Source: Streptomyces tanashiensis (GTDB taxonomy: Bacteria > Actinomycetota > Actinomycetes > Streptomycetales > Streptomycetaceae). Taken from it: a DNA stretch of 64,000 nucleotides. The notes beneath the pieces were generated by a model. That model was given only the letters and a program-made list of their open reading frames with translations. It was not told the DNA's origin and searched no databases. The position numbers and the translations under genes are program-made. The stretch is from contig NZ_BMRZ01000008.1 in assembly GCF_014648895.1 (NCBI RefSeq), positions 124,001-188,000 of the forward strand, in the 5' to 3' direction. Of this stretch, positions 50,307 to 61,268 are shown in pieces; the first letter of the stretch is position 1, and each line of letters opens with the position of its first letter.

Positions 50307-52484
50307 TCAGGCGGGGATCAGGTCGCGCAGATTTTCGGGCGTGAGGACGCGCGAGCCCGGCGGCAGGTCGGCGGGCCGTTCCAGACCGATGTACGTGACG
50401 GGTCCGTCCGGCGGTGTCGAGCCGTCCCACCAGGTCGTCGTGGTGGCGTCGGAGGCCATCAGGTCGACGAGGTGGCGGACCGTCAGCGGGGTGCGGGCGA
50501 GCAGGCCGCGGAGCAGGACCGCGACCGACACCTGGTTCTCCTCGACCTGGTTCTCGGACGGGTTCCCCCTCAGGTACAGGTGCAGCCACCGCGCGCGCCA
50601 GCCGCCGTCCTCGCCGCGCTCGAACGCGAGCGGCAGCGCGACCCTGCCGGGCCCGCGCAGGTCGGACTTCATCCGGACCGTGCGCGGCTCGAAGGGGCGG
50701 CCCCGCTGCTCGGCCTCGCGCAGCATGAAGCCGAAGAACGACTCCTCGACCTCCTCGAAGTCCTCGCCGGAGTAGAGGTTCACCTGCGGCACGATGTAGC
50801 TGCCGCGGACCGCGCCGAGGCGCAGGTCGATGAATTCCGAGGCGCCGTCGGGCGCGTCGGTGATGTCGCCGGAGTGCCGGCCCTCGACGGAGGTGAGGGC
50901 CGTGTACGAGAGCCAGGTGACCGTCGCGTAGTCGGCGTCGAGGACCAGTGCCGACAGGTCGTAGTCGGTGGAGCGGGAGGTCTGCTTCCAGTAGGTGAAG
51001 AAGCGCAGCAGCTCGCCGTCGACGGGCGAGACGGAGCCGCGCGGCAGGACTCCGAGCCCCGCCGCGGTCGCCCGGCCGCTGAGCGGGAGCGCCACGTCCA
51101 GGACGGCGGGGTCCACGAGGAGGTGTCCCGGGGCGGGGAGCCGGCGCCCCGTCTCGGCGTCGAGGACGGCGCACAGCCGCTCGCGCACGGCGGGCGGCAG
51201 CGGCGGCCGGGTGTCGGCGGTGACCCAGGCGGCGCCGAACCGGTTGACGAACACCCGCCGGTCCCCCGGCTCCCCCGTGCGGTTCTGGACGTGCTCGCGC
51301 AGGGAGAGGAGCACGCGGCCGGAGACCTGGGGGACGGCGCGCTCGAACGCGGCCAGGACGGCATCGAGTTCCTTCGGCCCGTCCGCCGCGCACAGGAGCC
51401 GGTCCAGGGCGCGCAGCAGCCTGCCGGGGGCCGACGTCAGGAGTCCGGCGGCCCCGACGACGTCGTCCCGGCCGAGGAGTTCCTCGACGCGGCTGTCGAA
51501 GGAGGGGGCCTTCCGCTCGCCCCGGGCGACGGCGAACACCTCGGCGGCGTGCGGCCACCGCGGGTACTCGTGCGGGTGCAGCCGCTCGCCGAGCCGCTTC
51601 CACGCCTCGCGGTGCGCGGCGACGTCGGCGAGCTTCGCGGGGGCTTCGGCGACGACGGCGTCGAGGCCGCCGAGCAGCGCGCGGCGGACGGGCCGGGACA
51701 GCGCGCGGAACCGGGTCGGCTCGCGCAGGGTGACGTCGCCGTCGGAGAGGGCGCAGGCCAGGCGCAGGACGTCGGTGACCGTGTCCAGGAGGAGGTCCGC
51801 CCCGGCGTCGAGCCGGGCCCGGTTGACGACGGCGCGGTTCTCCCGGACCGGGATCGCCTCCGGCTGCGGCCCGTCGGCCCGGTGGGCGGCGAGCAGGGCC
51901 AGGTCGCGCAGGTGCTCGTCGCCGAGCGGGGTGGTGCTTCCGGCCAGGGACAGATAGAGGGCGGCGGTCTCCTCGTCGAGGGTGCCGCCGGGGTGCAGGA
52001 CCGTCACGCGGTCACCGGCCGCGGCGATCAGTCCGTCCTGCGCGGCGAGCATCTCCTCGTACGTGTGGCGGTAGGTGCCGTACGAGGGGAGGGAGAGGAG
52101 GTCGAGCACGCCGGCGCGCAGCCGCTCGAGGACGCCGGGGCGCGCGGTGGCGTCGTCGAGGGCCTCGGCGACGCAGCGCGTCCAGAAGTCGACCGTGTCG
52201 GGCACGTTGGCCGGGAAGTCGATGAAGTAGACGTTGTGCCGGACGTGGTCGCCGACCGTCTCGCGGACGGTGTCGAGGGTGCGGGCGGCGACGGCGAGGA
52301 CCGTCTCCTCCGGCAGCCGGGAGAGCTCTTCGAGCAGCCCGGCCGACAGCTTGAACCCGACCGACATCAGGGCGGCGTCGAACCGCCGCGCCGCGGCGTC
52401 TCCGCTCCCCTCGGCGGCGGAGGCCGCCGGGAGGGGAAGACGGTGGGTGTGCCGGACGACCAGACGTTCGAGAGCGTGGACCAT
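50307..52484 (-). CDS. Large SCO0854-like protein with TerD-like C-terminal domain
   Basis: A 725-residue cytoplasmic protein. The C-terminal third (about 495-680) reads as a TerD-like domain: DYDLSALVLDADYATVTWLS, then RHSGDITDAPDGASEFIDLR with the acidic calcium-type loop, and VNLYSGEDFEEVEESFFGFM with RTVRMKSDLRGPGRVALPL. The first two thirds are helical and unlike standard Ter proteins. The whole matches my memory of the MXAN_6230/SCO0854 family; some members carry an N-terminal RING-like segment, but no Cys/His cluster is visible here. No other ter gene is adjacent. Function unknown; tellurite, phage or stress roles are guesses. Confidence 0.72.
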   Translation of the reverse strand: MVHALERLVVRHTHRLPLPAASAAEGSGDAAARRFDAALMSVGFKLSAGLLEELSRLPEETVLAVAARTLDTVRETVGDHVRHNVYFIDFPANVPDTVDFWTRCVAEALDDATARPGVLERLRAGVLDLLSLPSYGTYRHTYEEMLAAQDGLIAAAGDRVTVLHPGGTLDEETAALYLSLAGSTTPLGDEHLRDLALLAAHRADGPQPEAIPVRENRAVVNRARLDAGADLLLDTVTDVLRLACALSDGDVTLREPTRFRALSRPVRRALLGGLDAVVAEAPAKLADVAAHREAWKRLGERLHPHEYPRWPHAAEVFAVARGERKAPSFDSRVEELLGRDDVVGAAGLLTSAPGRLLRALDRLLCAADGPKELDAVLAAFERAVPQVSGRVLLSLREHVQNRTGEPGDRRVFVNRFGAAWVTADTRPPLPPAVRERLCAVLDAETGRRLPAPGHLLVDPAVLDVALPLSGRATAAGLGVLPRGSVSPVDGELLRFFTYWKQTSRSTDYDLSALVLDADYATVTWLSYTALTSVEGRHSGDITDAPDGASEFIDLRLGAVRGSYIVPQVNLYSGEDFEEVEESFFGFMLREAEQRGRPFEPRTVRMKSDLRGPGRVALPLAFERGEDGGWRARWLHLYLRGNPSENQVEENQVSVAVLLRGLLARTPLTVRHLVDLMASDATTTTWWDGSTPPDGPVTYIGLERPADLPPGSRVLTPENLRDLIPA

Positions 52485-52580
52485 TCCGGCATGCTGTCAG
52501 CCCCGCACGGCCCGGTGCATGCGGATTTCGGGCCGGGGGGGGCGGGCGGTCGGACGTCACGGGGAACCGGGGGACTGCGC

Positions 52581-53375
52581 TCAGGGGGCCGTGATGACCG
52601 GGAAGCTGAAGGCGTGTCCGTTCTCCTTGAGCCACGGCAGCACCTGCCGCAGGGCCTCGACGCTCTGGCTGCGGTCGCCGCCGCCGTCGTGGAAGAGGAT
52701 CGTGGGCCCGTTGGACAGCTCGTTCTTGACGGTGTCGACGATGGCGGCCGTGCCCGGCTGCTCGAAGTCCTTCGTGTCCACGTTCCAGCCGAGGGGCCGC
52801 ATCCCCGCGGCGGCGGCGATCTTGCGGCTGTCCGGGGTGAAGGCGCCGCCCGGAGCCCGGTAGTACTCGACCTTCGCTCCCCCGGCGGCCTTCTCGATCA
52901 GCCTCTTCGCGTCGAGGATCTGGCTCTTCTGGTACGCGACGGACTTCTTGTCCATCGTGGTGTCGTGGGTCATGGTGTGGTCGCAGAGCCGGTGCCCCTC
53001 CGCGACGACCCGCTTCACGAGGTCGGGGTGCTGCTCGGCCTGCGGCCCGATCATGCAGAACACGGCCTTGACGCCGTTCTGCTTGAGGATGTCGAGCATC
53101 TGCGGCGTCCATCGCGGGTCGGGCCCGTCGTCGATGGTGATGTTCACCGCCGTGCCGCCCGCCTCGGCGGCGTGCGCGATGCTCTCGGGCACCTTCCGCG
53201 GCGGTACCTTGGCCGGCGCCTGGGGCTTTCCGTCCGGCGCCTGCGAACTCGGCGCGTCCCCCATCTTCGCCGCGGCCTCACTGTCCATCAGCGCCGCGGC
53301 ACCCCACACCGCCAGGCTCAGTCCGACCGCCGAAGCGACCACGGCTATGTGCGCGGTGTACTTGCCCTGCCCCAT
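52581..53375 (-). CDS. Secreted or membrane-anchored polysaccharide deacetylase (CE4/NodB)
   Basis: A 264-residue CE4 esterase with an N-terminal anchor (residues 8-30, AHIAVVASAVGLSLAVWGAA) that could be cleaved or retained, then a spacer and the NodB domain (from about 72). Catalytic motif 1 is ITIDDGPDPRW with the base aspartate pair, motif 2 the metal histidines in DHTMTHDTT, motif 3 YYRAPGGAF, and the C-terminal FHDGGGDRSQSV supplies the catalytic histidine region. It removes acetyl groups from chitin, peptidoglycan or related GlcNAc polymers at the cell surface. GGGGA lies before ATG 53375. Confidence 0.94.
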   Translation of the reverse strand: MGQGKYTAHIAVVASAVGLSLAVWGAAALMDSEAAAKMGDAPSSQAPDGKPQAPAKVPPRKVPESIAHAAEAGGTAVNITIDDGPDPRWTPQMLDILKQNGVKAVFCMIGPQAEQHPDLVKRVVAEGHRLCDHTMTHDTTMDKKSVAYQKSQILDAKRLIEKAAGGAKVEYYRAPGGAFTPDSRKIAAAAGMRPLGWNVDTKDFEQPGTAAIVDTVKNELSNGPTILFHDGGGDRSQSVEALRQVLPWLKENGHAFSFPVITAP

Positions 53376-53559
53376 GGAATCCCCACTCCCCGTATGTTCC
53401 GACCATCTCCCTGGTGAGAGGACGGTACGAGGAGCTGCAAGGTTTCACCGAATCCCGACCAACTGCCGGAACGCACGGACGGCCGCGCGGGCCGCCACCC
53501 GCTGACTCCGGCTCAGCTCCCGGCGGGCGGCGCCGGTACGGAGCGAACGCCCCTCCCCC

Positions 53560-54144
53560 TCACTCCCGGTTCCCGCCGGCGCCGGCGCCGAGGGCGCGGA
53601 CGATGGCCGCGGCGAAGGCGTCGAGGTCGCGCGGCCTGCGGGAGGTGATCAGGAGGTGGCCGCCGGAGGTGTCGACGACGACCTCCCGGTCCAGCCAGGT
53701 GCCTCCGGCGTTCTCCAGGTCGGGACGGATCGACGGGTACGAGGTCAGCTCGCGGTCCCTGGCGAGCCCGCTGTCGACGAGGAGCCACGGTCCGTGGCAG
53801 ATCGCGGCGACCGGTTTGCCGGCCGCGGCGAAGGCCGACACGAGGCGTCGCGCGTCGGTGTCGGTCCGTAGCCGGTCGGCGTTCACGGTGCCGCCCGGCA
53901 CGATCACGGCGTCGTACCCGTCCGCGGTCGCCTTCGCGAGGGTCGTGCCGGGCTGGACGACGGCGCCGGGACGGCGGTCGGAGACGAGGGTGTGCACGGC
54001 CTCGTCCTTCTGCGCGGCGATCGTGACCCGGGCCCCGTTCTCGCGCAGGGCGGCCACCGGCTTCCGCAGCTCGTCCTGCTCCGTGCCGTAGTTCGTCGTG
54101 AGGACGAGGACGCTCCGCCCGTCGAGCCTTCCGCCGGGTGACAC
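53560..54144 (-). CDS. DJ-1/PfpI family protein (type 1 glutamine amidotransferase-like)
   Basis: A 194-residue DJ-1/PfpI-fold protein. The nucleophile elbow is VAAICHGPWLL with the reactive cysteine at about residue 116, next to the conserved glutamate side (TEQDELRKPV) and VIVPGGTVNADRLR. The closest kin are YraA/YhbO-like stress proteins and glyoxalase III or deglycase-type enzymes. GTG 54144 is preferred because GAGAGGAAG is 6-7 nt upstream; a longer frame to 54249 would add a basic, unconserved head. Activity cannot be fixed from the sequence. Confidence 0.9.
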   Translation of the reverse strand: MSPGGRLDGRSVLVLTTNYGTEQDELRKPVAALRENGARVTIAAQKDEAVHTLVSDRRPGAVVQPGTTLAKATADGYDAVIVPGGTVNADRLRTDTDARRLVSAFAAAGKPVAAICHGPWLLVDSGLARDRELTSYPSIRPDLENAGGTWLDREVVVDTSGGHLLITSRRPRDLDAFAAAIVRALGAGAGGNRE

Positions 54145-54318
54145 GATGCGCTTCCTCTCGGTGTCGCGGCCCCCGTCACCTGTGCGCCTCACCCCATACG
54201 CGCGCCGCAAACCTCGTATCCCGCGCATGTTCTCCGGGGAAGGGGGCAACCGCGCTGGTACCGAGTTCCCGTGCCGACAACCGACCGGCCGGGCCCCGCA
54301 GGCAGCGGAGGTGCAGCC

Positions 54319-54474
54319 ATGGTTCCCCTTCTCCTCGTACTCCTCGTGATTCTGGTGCTGTTCGGCGCGGGATTCGCCGTCGAAGTGCTCTGGTACGTCG
54401 CCATAGCCGTTCTCGTGCTGTGGCTGCTCGGCTTCCTGATGCGGAGCGGCAGCAGCCGCTGGTACCGGTGGTGA
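54319..54474 (+). CDS. Very small hydrophobic membrane protein (lmo0937-like)
   Basis: A 51-residue protein made of two near-continuous hydrophobic stretches (LLLVLLVILVLFGAGFAVEV and YVAIAVLVLWLLGFLM) and a polar SSRWYRW tail. This resembles the small lmo0937/DUF5670 stress-linked membrane proteins. GGAGG is 7 nt before ATG 54319. A strong 41-nt hairpin follows the stop. Function unknown. Confidence 0.75.
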   Translation: MVPLLLVLLVILVLFGAGFAVEVLWYVAIAVLVLWLLGFLMRSGSSRWYRW

Positions 54475-54503
54475 GCCGGGCCGCAGCCCGGCCCGTCAGA
54501 GCG

Positions 54504-54544
54504 CCGCACCGCCGCCCCGGACGCTGTCCGGGGCGGCGGTGCGG
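54504..54544. terminator. Perfect 19-bp-stem hairpin, bidirectional terminator
   Basis: CCGCACCGCCGCCCCGGAC (54504-54522) pairs exactly with its complement at 54526-54544, loop GCT. It stands between the small membrane-protein gene and the convergent DUF3040 gene. Confidence 0.88.
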
Positions 54545-54605
54545 GGTTCCCGGGAACCGCGTTCCGGCATGTCCGGCGTATGGATCCGGGCCGGCGCCCG
54601 GTGCC

Positions 54606-54947
54606 TCACTCGTCCGTCCGTGATGCCTCCGCCCGGCGCCGCAGCCGACGGACGACCAGGAGCAGCATGCCGACGAGGGTCAGCACCCACACGATGCCGA
54701 ACGCCCAGATCAGCCCCGGCGCCTCGGTGACGACCGCGAGGACGAGCAGGGCGAGCGTCGTGGCGCCGAGGACGGCGACACCGAGCGCGGGAAGGCGACG
54801 GCGGGCTCCGGAGACCGGGGGCGCGAACCGATGCGGGTCCGGTCGCATCGTGCGCAGCCGGCGCGCGAGCGACGCGTCCCGGTCCAGTTCTTCCTCGATC
54901 TCCGCCAGAACGCGCCGTTCGTGCGCCGAGAGCCGGGCTTCGTCCAT
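54606..54947 (-). CDS. DUF3040 membrane protein
   Basis: A 113-residue actinobacterial DUF3040 protein. The N-terminal cytoplasmic motif LSAHERRVLAEIEEELDRDAS is diagnostic, followed by a basic loop and two membrane helices (about 50-70 and 74-95). ATG 54947 is preferred to the in-frame GTG 54956 because GGAGGAGG is 8 nt before the ATG. It is divergent from the SigB-type sigma gene. DUF3040 proteins are unassigned; a link to stress or cell-envelope stability is only suggested by the neighbour. Confidence 0.88.
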   Translation of the reverse strand: MDEARLSAHERRVLAEIEEELDRDASLARRLRTMRPDPHRFAPPVSGARRRLPALGVAVLGATTLALLVLAVVTEAPGLIWAFGIVWVLTLVGMLLLVVRRLRRRAEASRTDE

Positions 54948-55135
54948 CGCGGACACCTCCTCCCGATCACCACGGACCGACGCGAGCGCGTCGCATCCCT
55001 GCGGGTTCGCCCACCAATCGTGTCAAATTACTCCATAACGGGCATCCTCACTTCAGTACGACGTTCGACCGACGGACCGCGCCGCCGCCCCTTCAGCCGT
55101 GACGCAGGCTCCTCGCGACCGTCGAAGGAGCTCTC

Positions 55136-56089
55136 ATGCCCACCGCCGGAAACCGCCCCGACCCCTCACCGACCACCACCGCCGCCGCCTGCCCGCGCCC
55201 CGGGACCGCCACCGTGGCGGGCACGGGTGCCTCCGGGGCCGCGACGCGCAGCAGGGCGCTGGACGGGCTTCCCGTGCCGGCCCGGCCGACCGCCGCCTCC
55301 ACGGACGACGCCCGGACCCTGTCCGTGGCGCTGTTCGCACGGCTGCGGGCGCTGGAGGAGGGGACCCCGGAGTACGCGTACGTCCGCAACACGCTGGTGG
55401 AGCTCAACCTCAGCCTCGTCAAGTTCGCGGCCCGGAGGTTCAGGAACCGCGCCGAGCCCGCCGAGGACATCGTCCAGGTCGGCACGATCGGCCTGATCAA
55501 GGCGATCAACCGCTTCGACCCCGACCGCGCCGTCGACTTCTCCGCCTTCGCCCTCCCGACGATCGTCGGTGAGATGAAGCGCTTCTTCCGGGACACCAGC
55601 TGGGCCGTACGCGTTCCCCGCCGGCTGCAGGAGCTCCGTATCGACCTCGCGAAGGCGGCCGATTTCCTGGAGCAGGACCTCGGACGCCGGCCCAGCCGGG
55701 CGGAGCTGGCCGCGGAGCTGCACCTCACGGAGGAGGAGGTCGCCGAGGGCCAGCTCGCCGCCCACGGCTACGCGGCCCGGTCCCTGGACGTGCCCGCCGA
55801 CGACGAGGACCCCGCCCCCGGCGTCGGTGCCCGCCACCTGGCGGACGCGGAGCCCTCGTACGAACTGATCGAGTCGCTGACGGCACTGCGGCCCCTGCTC
55901 GCCCGGCTCGACGACCGTGACCGGCGCATCCTGGAGCTCCGCTTCGGCGAGGAGCTCACGCAGGCGGACATAGGCGAACGGATCGGCCTCTCCCAGATGC
56001 ACGTCTCACGGCTGCTCACGCACATCCTCGGCGAACTCAGGGACGGTCTCCTCCAGGACGACACCACGGGCGACGGCCCGGACGGGTGA
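55136..56089 (+). CDS. SigB/SigF-type RNA polymerase sigma factor
   Basis: A 317-residue group 3 sigma factor. After a 75-residue Pro/Ala-rich head, region 2 begins (LVELNLSLVKFAARRFRNRA, AEDIVQVGTIGLIKAINRFDP, SAFALPTIVGEMKRFFRDTSW), region 3 (RVPRRLQELRIDLAKAADFL, RRPSRAELAAELHL) and region 4 (RDRRILELRFGEELTQADIGERIGLSQMHVSRLLTHIL). It belongs with the stress and differentiation sigma factors of the SigB/SigF family. It is coupled to a STAS protein by a 4-nt overlap, and a HATPase gene follows 61 nt later, so this looks like a partner-switching module. GAAGGAG precedes ATG 55136. Confidence 0.96.
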   Translation: MPTAGNRPDPSPTTTAAACPRPGTATVAGTGASGAATRSRALDGLPVPARPTAASTDDARTLSVALFARLRALEEGTPEYAYVRNTLVELNLSLVKFAARRFRNRAEPAEDIVQVGTIGLIKAINRFDPDRAVDFSAFALPTIVGEMKRFFRDTSWAVRVPRRLQELRIDLAKAADFLEQDLGRRPSRAELAAELHLTEEEVAEGQLAAHGYAARSLDVPADDEDPAPGVGARHLADAEPSYELIESLTALRPLLARLDDRDRRILELRFGEELTQADIGERIGLSQMHVSRLLTHILGELRDGLLQDDTTGDGPDG

Positions 56090-56484
56090 GCACCATGGAT
56101 GCCGGCGGCCGGACGGGCACACCGAGGGCGCCACGGGCGGACCGTCTCCGCGTGGAGATCCGCCCCGAGCGGAGCCCCGGCACCGTCGTCCTGACGCTCG
56201 ACGGCGAGCTCGACCACGACACGGCCGAACCCCTCCGGAACGCGCTGGGGGAGAGTTCCGGGGCCGTCCGCGTCGTCGTGGACTGCTCGGGATTGCGGTT
56301 CTGCGACTCGACCGGGCAGAACGTCCTCCTGAAGGCACGGCTGCGGCTGCTCGCCGAGGGCGGGCGCGTGGACCTCGCCGGGCTGCGGCCGCCGGTGGAC
56401 CGCATCTTCGAGGTCACCGGGGCGCTCCAGGTCTTCCGGGTGTACGAGGACGCGGACACCGCGCTCGGCGCCCCCGACCGCTAG
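56086..56484 (+). CDS. STAS-domain anti-sigma factor antagonist
   Basis: A 132-residue RsbV/SpoIIAA-like protein. After a basic head, the STAS fold shows TVVLTLDGELDHDTAEPLR, VVVDCSGLRFCDSTGQNVLL (the phosphorylatable serine in CDSTG) and LAEGGRVDLAGLRPPVDRIFEV. It should bind the anti-sigma kinase when unphosphorylated and free the sigma factor. GTG 56086 overlaps the sigma stop as GTGA; ATG 56095 is an alternative. The HATPase gene follows at 56546. Confidence 0.92.
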   Translation: MSTMDAGGRTGTPRAPRADRLRVEIRPERSPGTVVLTLDGELDHDTAEPLRNALGESSGAVRVVVDCSGLRFCDSTGQNVLLKARLRLLAEGGRVDLAGLRPPVDRIFEVTGALQVFRVYEDADTALGAPDR

Positions 56485-56545
56485 CCGGTCGCCGGAACCG
56501 GCGCCCCGGGCGGTTCGCCGGGCCGGGGCGGGGCAGCCGCACCAC

Positions 56546-56995
56546 ATGACCAGTCCGCGGATGCGGCCCATGACCGACCGTACGCGCCGGTACGAGCTGG
56601 TGGCCGGCGACGGGGTGGTGCGGGAGTGCCGCGCGCACACGCGGCGGGCCCTGAGCGAGTGGTTCGGGCCCGCCGGCGATCCTGGAGAGGTCGCCGCCGA
56701 GGACGCGCTTCTGCTGGTGTCCGAGGTCGTCACCAACGCGCTCACGCACGGTGGCGTCCCCTACGAACTCCGGCTCGACCGCACCGACGGCCGGCTGTGG
56801 GTGCAGGTGAGCGACACGAGCGCGGTACGGCCCCGGCCCCACGGCCGGCACCACGCGGACCGCCCCTCCGGTCACGGCCTGTACCTCCTCGCGCGACTCT
56901 CGGCCGCCTGGGGGTGCCTTCCCCGGGGCGGCGGCAAGGCCGTCTGGTTCGAGGTGGAGGTGCCGGCCCGGCCCGCGCCCCGCCCCGGCCCGTGA
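56546..56995 (+). CDS. HATPase-type anti-sigma/serine kinase (RsbW-like)
   Basis: A 149-residue GHKL ATPase domain. The N box is SEVVTNALTHGG (about residues 54-65), the G1 box region DTSAVRP and the G2 region SGHGLYLLARLSAAWG. Such small ATPases in Streptomyces act as RsbW-like anti-sigma factors or kinases of STAS proteins, which fits the upstream sigma and STAS genes. ATG 56546 is one of three in-frame starts (56546, 56561 and 56570). Its end has a Pro/Ala-rich tail. Which sigma factor it binds is inferred from position. Confidence 0.88.
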   Translation: MTSPRMRPMTDRTRRYELVAGDGVVRECRAHTRRALSEWFGPAGDPGEVAAEDALLLVSEVVTNALTHGGVPYELRLDRTDGRLWVQVSDTSAVRPRPHGRHHADRPSGHGLYLLARLSAAWGCLPRGGGKAVWFEVEVPARPAPRPGP

Positions 56996-57185
56996 GCGGA
57001 GAAAGGGTTCGGCCGCCCCGGCCACGTGCTCCGTTCGAGTGACCTGAATGGCTGGTCGGAGCGTGACTCTTTGTGATCATTTCCGTCCATTGGCGGGGAT
57101 CTGCGTGTTCTCACGGCCGCGCGGTCCGCCGTGCGCCACCATGACGGACGCCGAAACCGTCACGATGAGCGGAAGAAGGACCCAC

Positions 57186-59372
<2,187 letters not shown>

Positions 59373-59380
59373 GTCCGGCC

Positions 59381-59418
59381 CGTCGCGGGAGGCCCGGCCG
59401 GCCGGGCCTCCCGCGACG
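59381..59418 (+). terminator. Perfect 38-nt palindrome after katG
   Basis: CGTCGCGGGAGGCCCGGCC is followed by its exact reverse complement up to 59418, starting 9 nt after the katG stop. It should be an efficient terminator. Confidence 0.88.
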
Positions 59419-59503
59419 TCGCCGCGCTCCCGAGCCTGGTGGTGCCGACACCAGGTGCGGCACACACTGTCCGCGGCCGCCGACTGCTGACAGCGTGATC
59501 GCC

Positions 59504-60322
59504 ATGACCCAGCACACCACTCTGATCACCGGCGTCACCCACGGCATGGGGCGCGCGCTCGCGCTCGACCTGGCGCCCCGCGGCGGCACCCTCCTCCTGC
59601 ACGGCCGGAAGGCCGAACGGCTGGAGGCCGTGGCGGCCGAAGCCCGGGCCGCCGGCCCCGGCACCACGGTCCGTACGTATCTCGCCGACCTCTCCGACCT
59701 CGACCAGGTGCACGCGATGGCCGCGCGGATACGGGCCGCGGAGCCGCACCTCGACGGCCTCGTCCACAACGCGGTGGCCGGGGGCGGCTCTCGGCCGCTC
59801 GTCCGGGAGCTGAGCGGCCAGGGTCATGAACTCCGCTTCGCGGTCAACCACCTGGCTCCGTACGCGCTCACCCGTGCCCTGCTGCCGCTGCTCACCGCCT
59901 CGGCTCCGGCGCGGGTCGTCAACGTCGCCTCGATGGGGCAGGAGGCAGTCGATCTCGACGACGTGATGATGGAGCGCGACTACGAGGGCCTGCGCGCCTA
60001 CTGCCGCAGCAAGCTGGCCATGATCATGGCGACCTTCGAGCTGGGCGCCGAACTGGCGGCCACCGGAGTCACGGTGAACGCCCTCCACCCGGCCCATCTG
60101 ATGGACACGCCCGCCGTCCGCGCCTACGGCCTCACGCCCGTCACCACCACGGAGGAGGGCGTCCGCCCGACCGTGCGGCTGCTCCTGGACCCGGAGCTGG
60201 CCACGGTCACGGGCCGATACTTCGACCAGTTCACCGACGCGCGGGCCCACGACCAGGCGTACGACCGCGGGGTGCGCGAGCGCCTGATGAAGCTGACGCA
60301 CGACCTGATCGGAACGGCGTGA
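59504..60322 (+). CDS. Short-chain dehydrogenase/reductase
   Basis: A 272-residue classical SDR. The NAD(P)-binding motif is TGVTHGMGRALALDLA (residues 8-23), with HGR at the end of the second strand suggesting NADP(H). NAVAGG replaces the usual NNAG strand, VNVASM holds the catalytic serine and AYCRSKLA the YxxxK pair. The substrate is unknown; the retinol-dehydrogenase-like subgroup is plausible because of the long FAVNHLAPYALTRALLPLL helix. ATG 59504 has no strong ribosome site. It follows katG after a strong terminator, so it has its own promoter. Confidence 0.9.
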   Translation: MTQHTTLITGVTHGMGRALALDLAPRGGTLLLHGRKAERLEAVAAEARAAGPGTTVRTYLADLSDLDQVHAMAARIRAAEPHLDGLVHNAVAGGGSRPLVRELSGQGHELRFAVNHLAPYALTRALLPLLTASAPARVVNVASMGQEAVDLDDVMMERDYEGLRAYCRSKLAMIMATFELGAELAATGVTVNALHPAHLMDTPAVRAYGLTPVTTTEEGVRPTVRLLLDPELATVTGRYFDQFTDARAHDQAYDRGVRERLMKLTHDLIGTA

Positions 60323-60461
60323 CGACCACGGTCGTACGGACGCGGGCGCGGCGCCGTCACCCCCTTGCACCGCGCACCGCGACGCGCCGCCCGCCGCACA
60401 GCAGACTCACTCTCAGTGATGCCCCTGAAGAGCCGAAGACGGATCGACACGGAAGAGAGCC

Positions 60462-61157
60462 ATGAGCGAGAAGCCCACCATCGTCCTGGTCCACGGTTTC
60501 TGGGGCGGCGCCGCCCACTGGGCGAACGTCATCGTCGAGCTGAACAAGCGCGGCTACGACAGGATCCACGCCGTGGAGAACCCGCTCACCTCGCTCGCCG
60601 ACGACGCCGAGCGCACCCGCAAGATGGTCAGGCAGGTCGACGGCCCCGTGGTCCTCGTGGGCCACTCGTACGGCGGCGCCGTCATCACCGAGGCGGGCGA
60701 CCTCCCCCACGTCACCGCCCTCGTCTACATCGCGGCCTTCGCGCCCGACGCCGGGGAGAGCCCGGGCGGGATCACCGAGGAGAAGCCGCCCGCCGCCTTC
60801 GCGAACATCGCCCCCGACTCCGACGGCTACCTCTGGATCAAGCAGGACAAGTTCCACGAGAGCTTCGCCCAGGACCTCTCCCCCGACGCGGCGCTCGTCA
60901 TGGCCGTCACCCAGAAGGCGCCGCTCGCCTCCGCCTTCGGCGACAAGGTCACCGCGCCGGCCTGGCGGAACAAGCCCGTCTGGTACCAGGTGTCCACCGA
61001 GGACCGCATGATCCACCCGGACAACGAGCGCCGCATGGCCGCGCGCATGAACCCGCGCAAGACCGTCGAACTCGACGCGAGCCACGCCTCCCTGGCCTCC
61101 CGCCCCGAGGACGTCGTCAACCTCATCGAGGACGCCGTGAACGGGACCGCGGACTGA
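60462..61157 (+). CDS. Alpha/beta-hydrolase fold protein
   Basis: A 231-residue hydrolase of the small esterase/methylesterase-like type. Oxyanion region VLVHGFWGGAAHW, nucleophile elbow VVLVGHSYGGAVI (serine at about residue 69) and the C-terminal histidine in ELDASHASLASRPEDV are all present, so the catalytic triad is intact. AGAGAG follows GGAAGAG before ATG 60462. Substrate is unknown; similar streptomycete proteins are annotated only as alpha/beta hydrolases. Confidence 0.9.
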   Translation: MSEKPTIVLVHGFWGGAAHWANVIVELNKRGYDRIHAVENPLTSLADDAERTRKMVRQVDGPVVLVGHSYGGAVITEAGDLPHVTALVYIAAFAPDAGESPGGITEEKPPAAFANIAPDSDGYLWIKQDKFHESFAQDLSPDAALVMAVTQKAPLASAFGDKVTAPAWRNKPVWYQVSTEDRMIHPDNERRMAARMNPRKTVELDASHASLASRPEDVVNLIEDAVNGTAD

Positions 61158-61206
61158 ACGGACCGCCCTCGCGGACCGGGCCGCCGCCGCGTTCCCGCGC
61201 GTCGGG

Positions 61207-61268
61207 GGCCCGGTTTGTCGCGTGGCGGCCCGGTCCGGTCGCGCGGCGGCCCGGTCCTGTCGCGCGGG
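61207..61268 (+). repeat. Three tandem 20-21-nt imperfect repeats
   Basis: GGCCCGGTTTGTCGCGTGGC, GGCCCGGTCCGGTCGCGCGGC and GGCCCGGTCCTGTCGCGCGGG lie head to tail at 61207, 61227 and 61248. They fill the upstream region of the serine-hydrolase-like gene and could be a two-turn-spaced binding array or simple duplication. Confidence 0.8.

Noticed and set aside
54980..55135. A SigB-type promoter (GTGT-N16-GGGCAT) before the sigma gene
   Set aside because: The match to the GTTT/GGGTAT consensus is weak on both elements, so autoregulation is not claimed.
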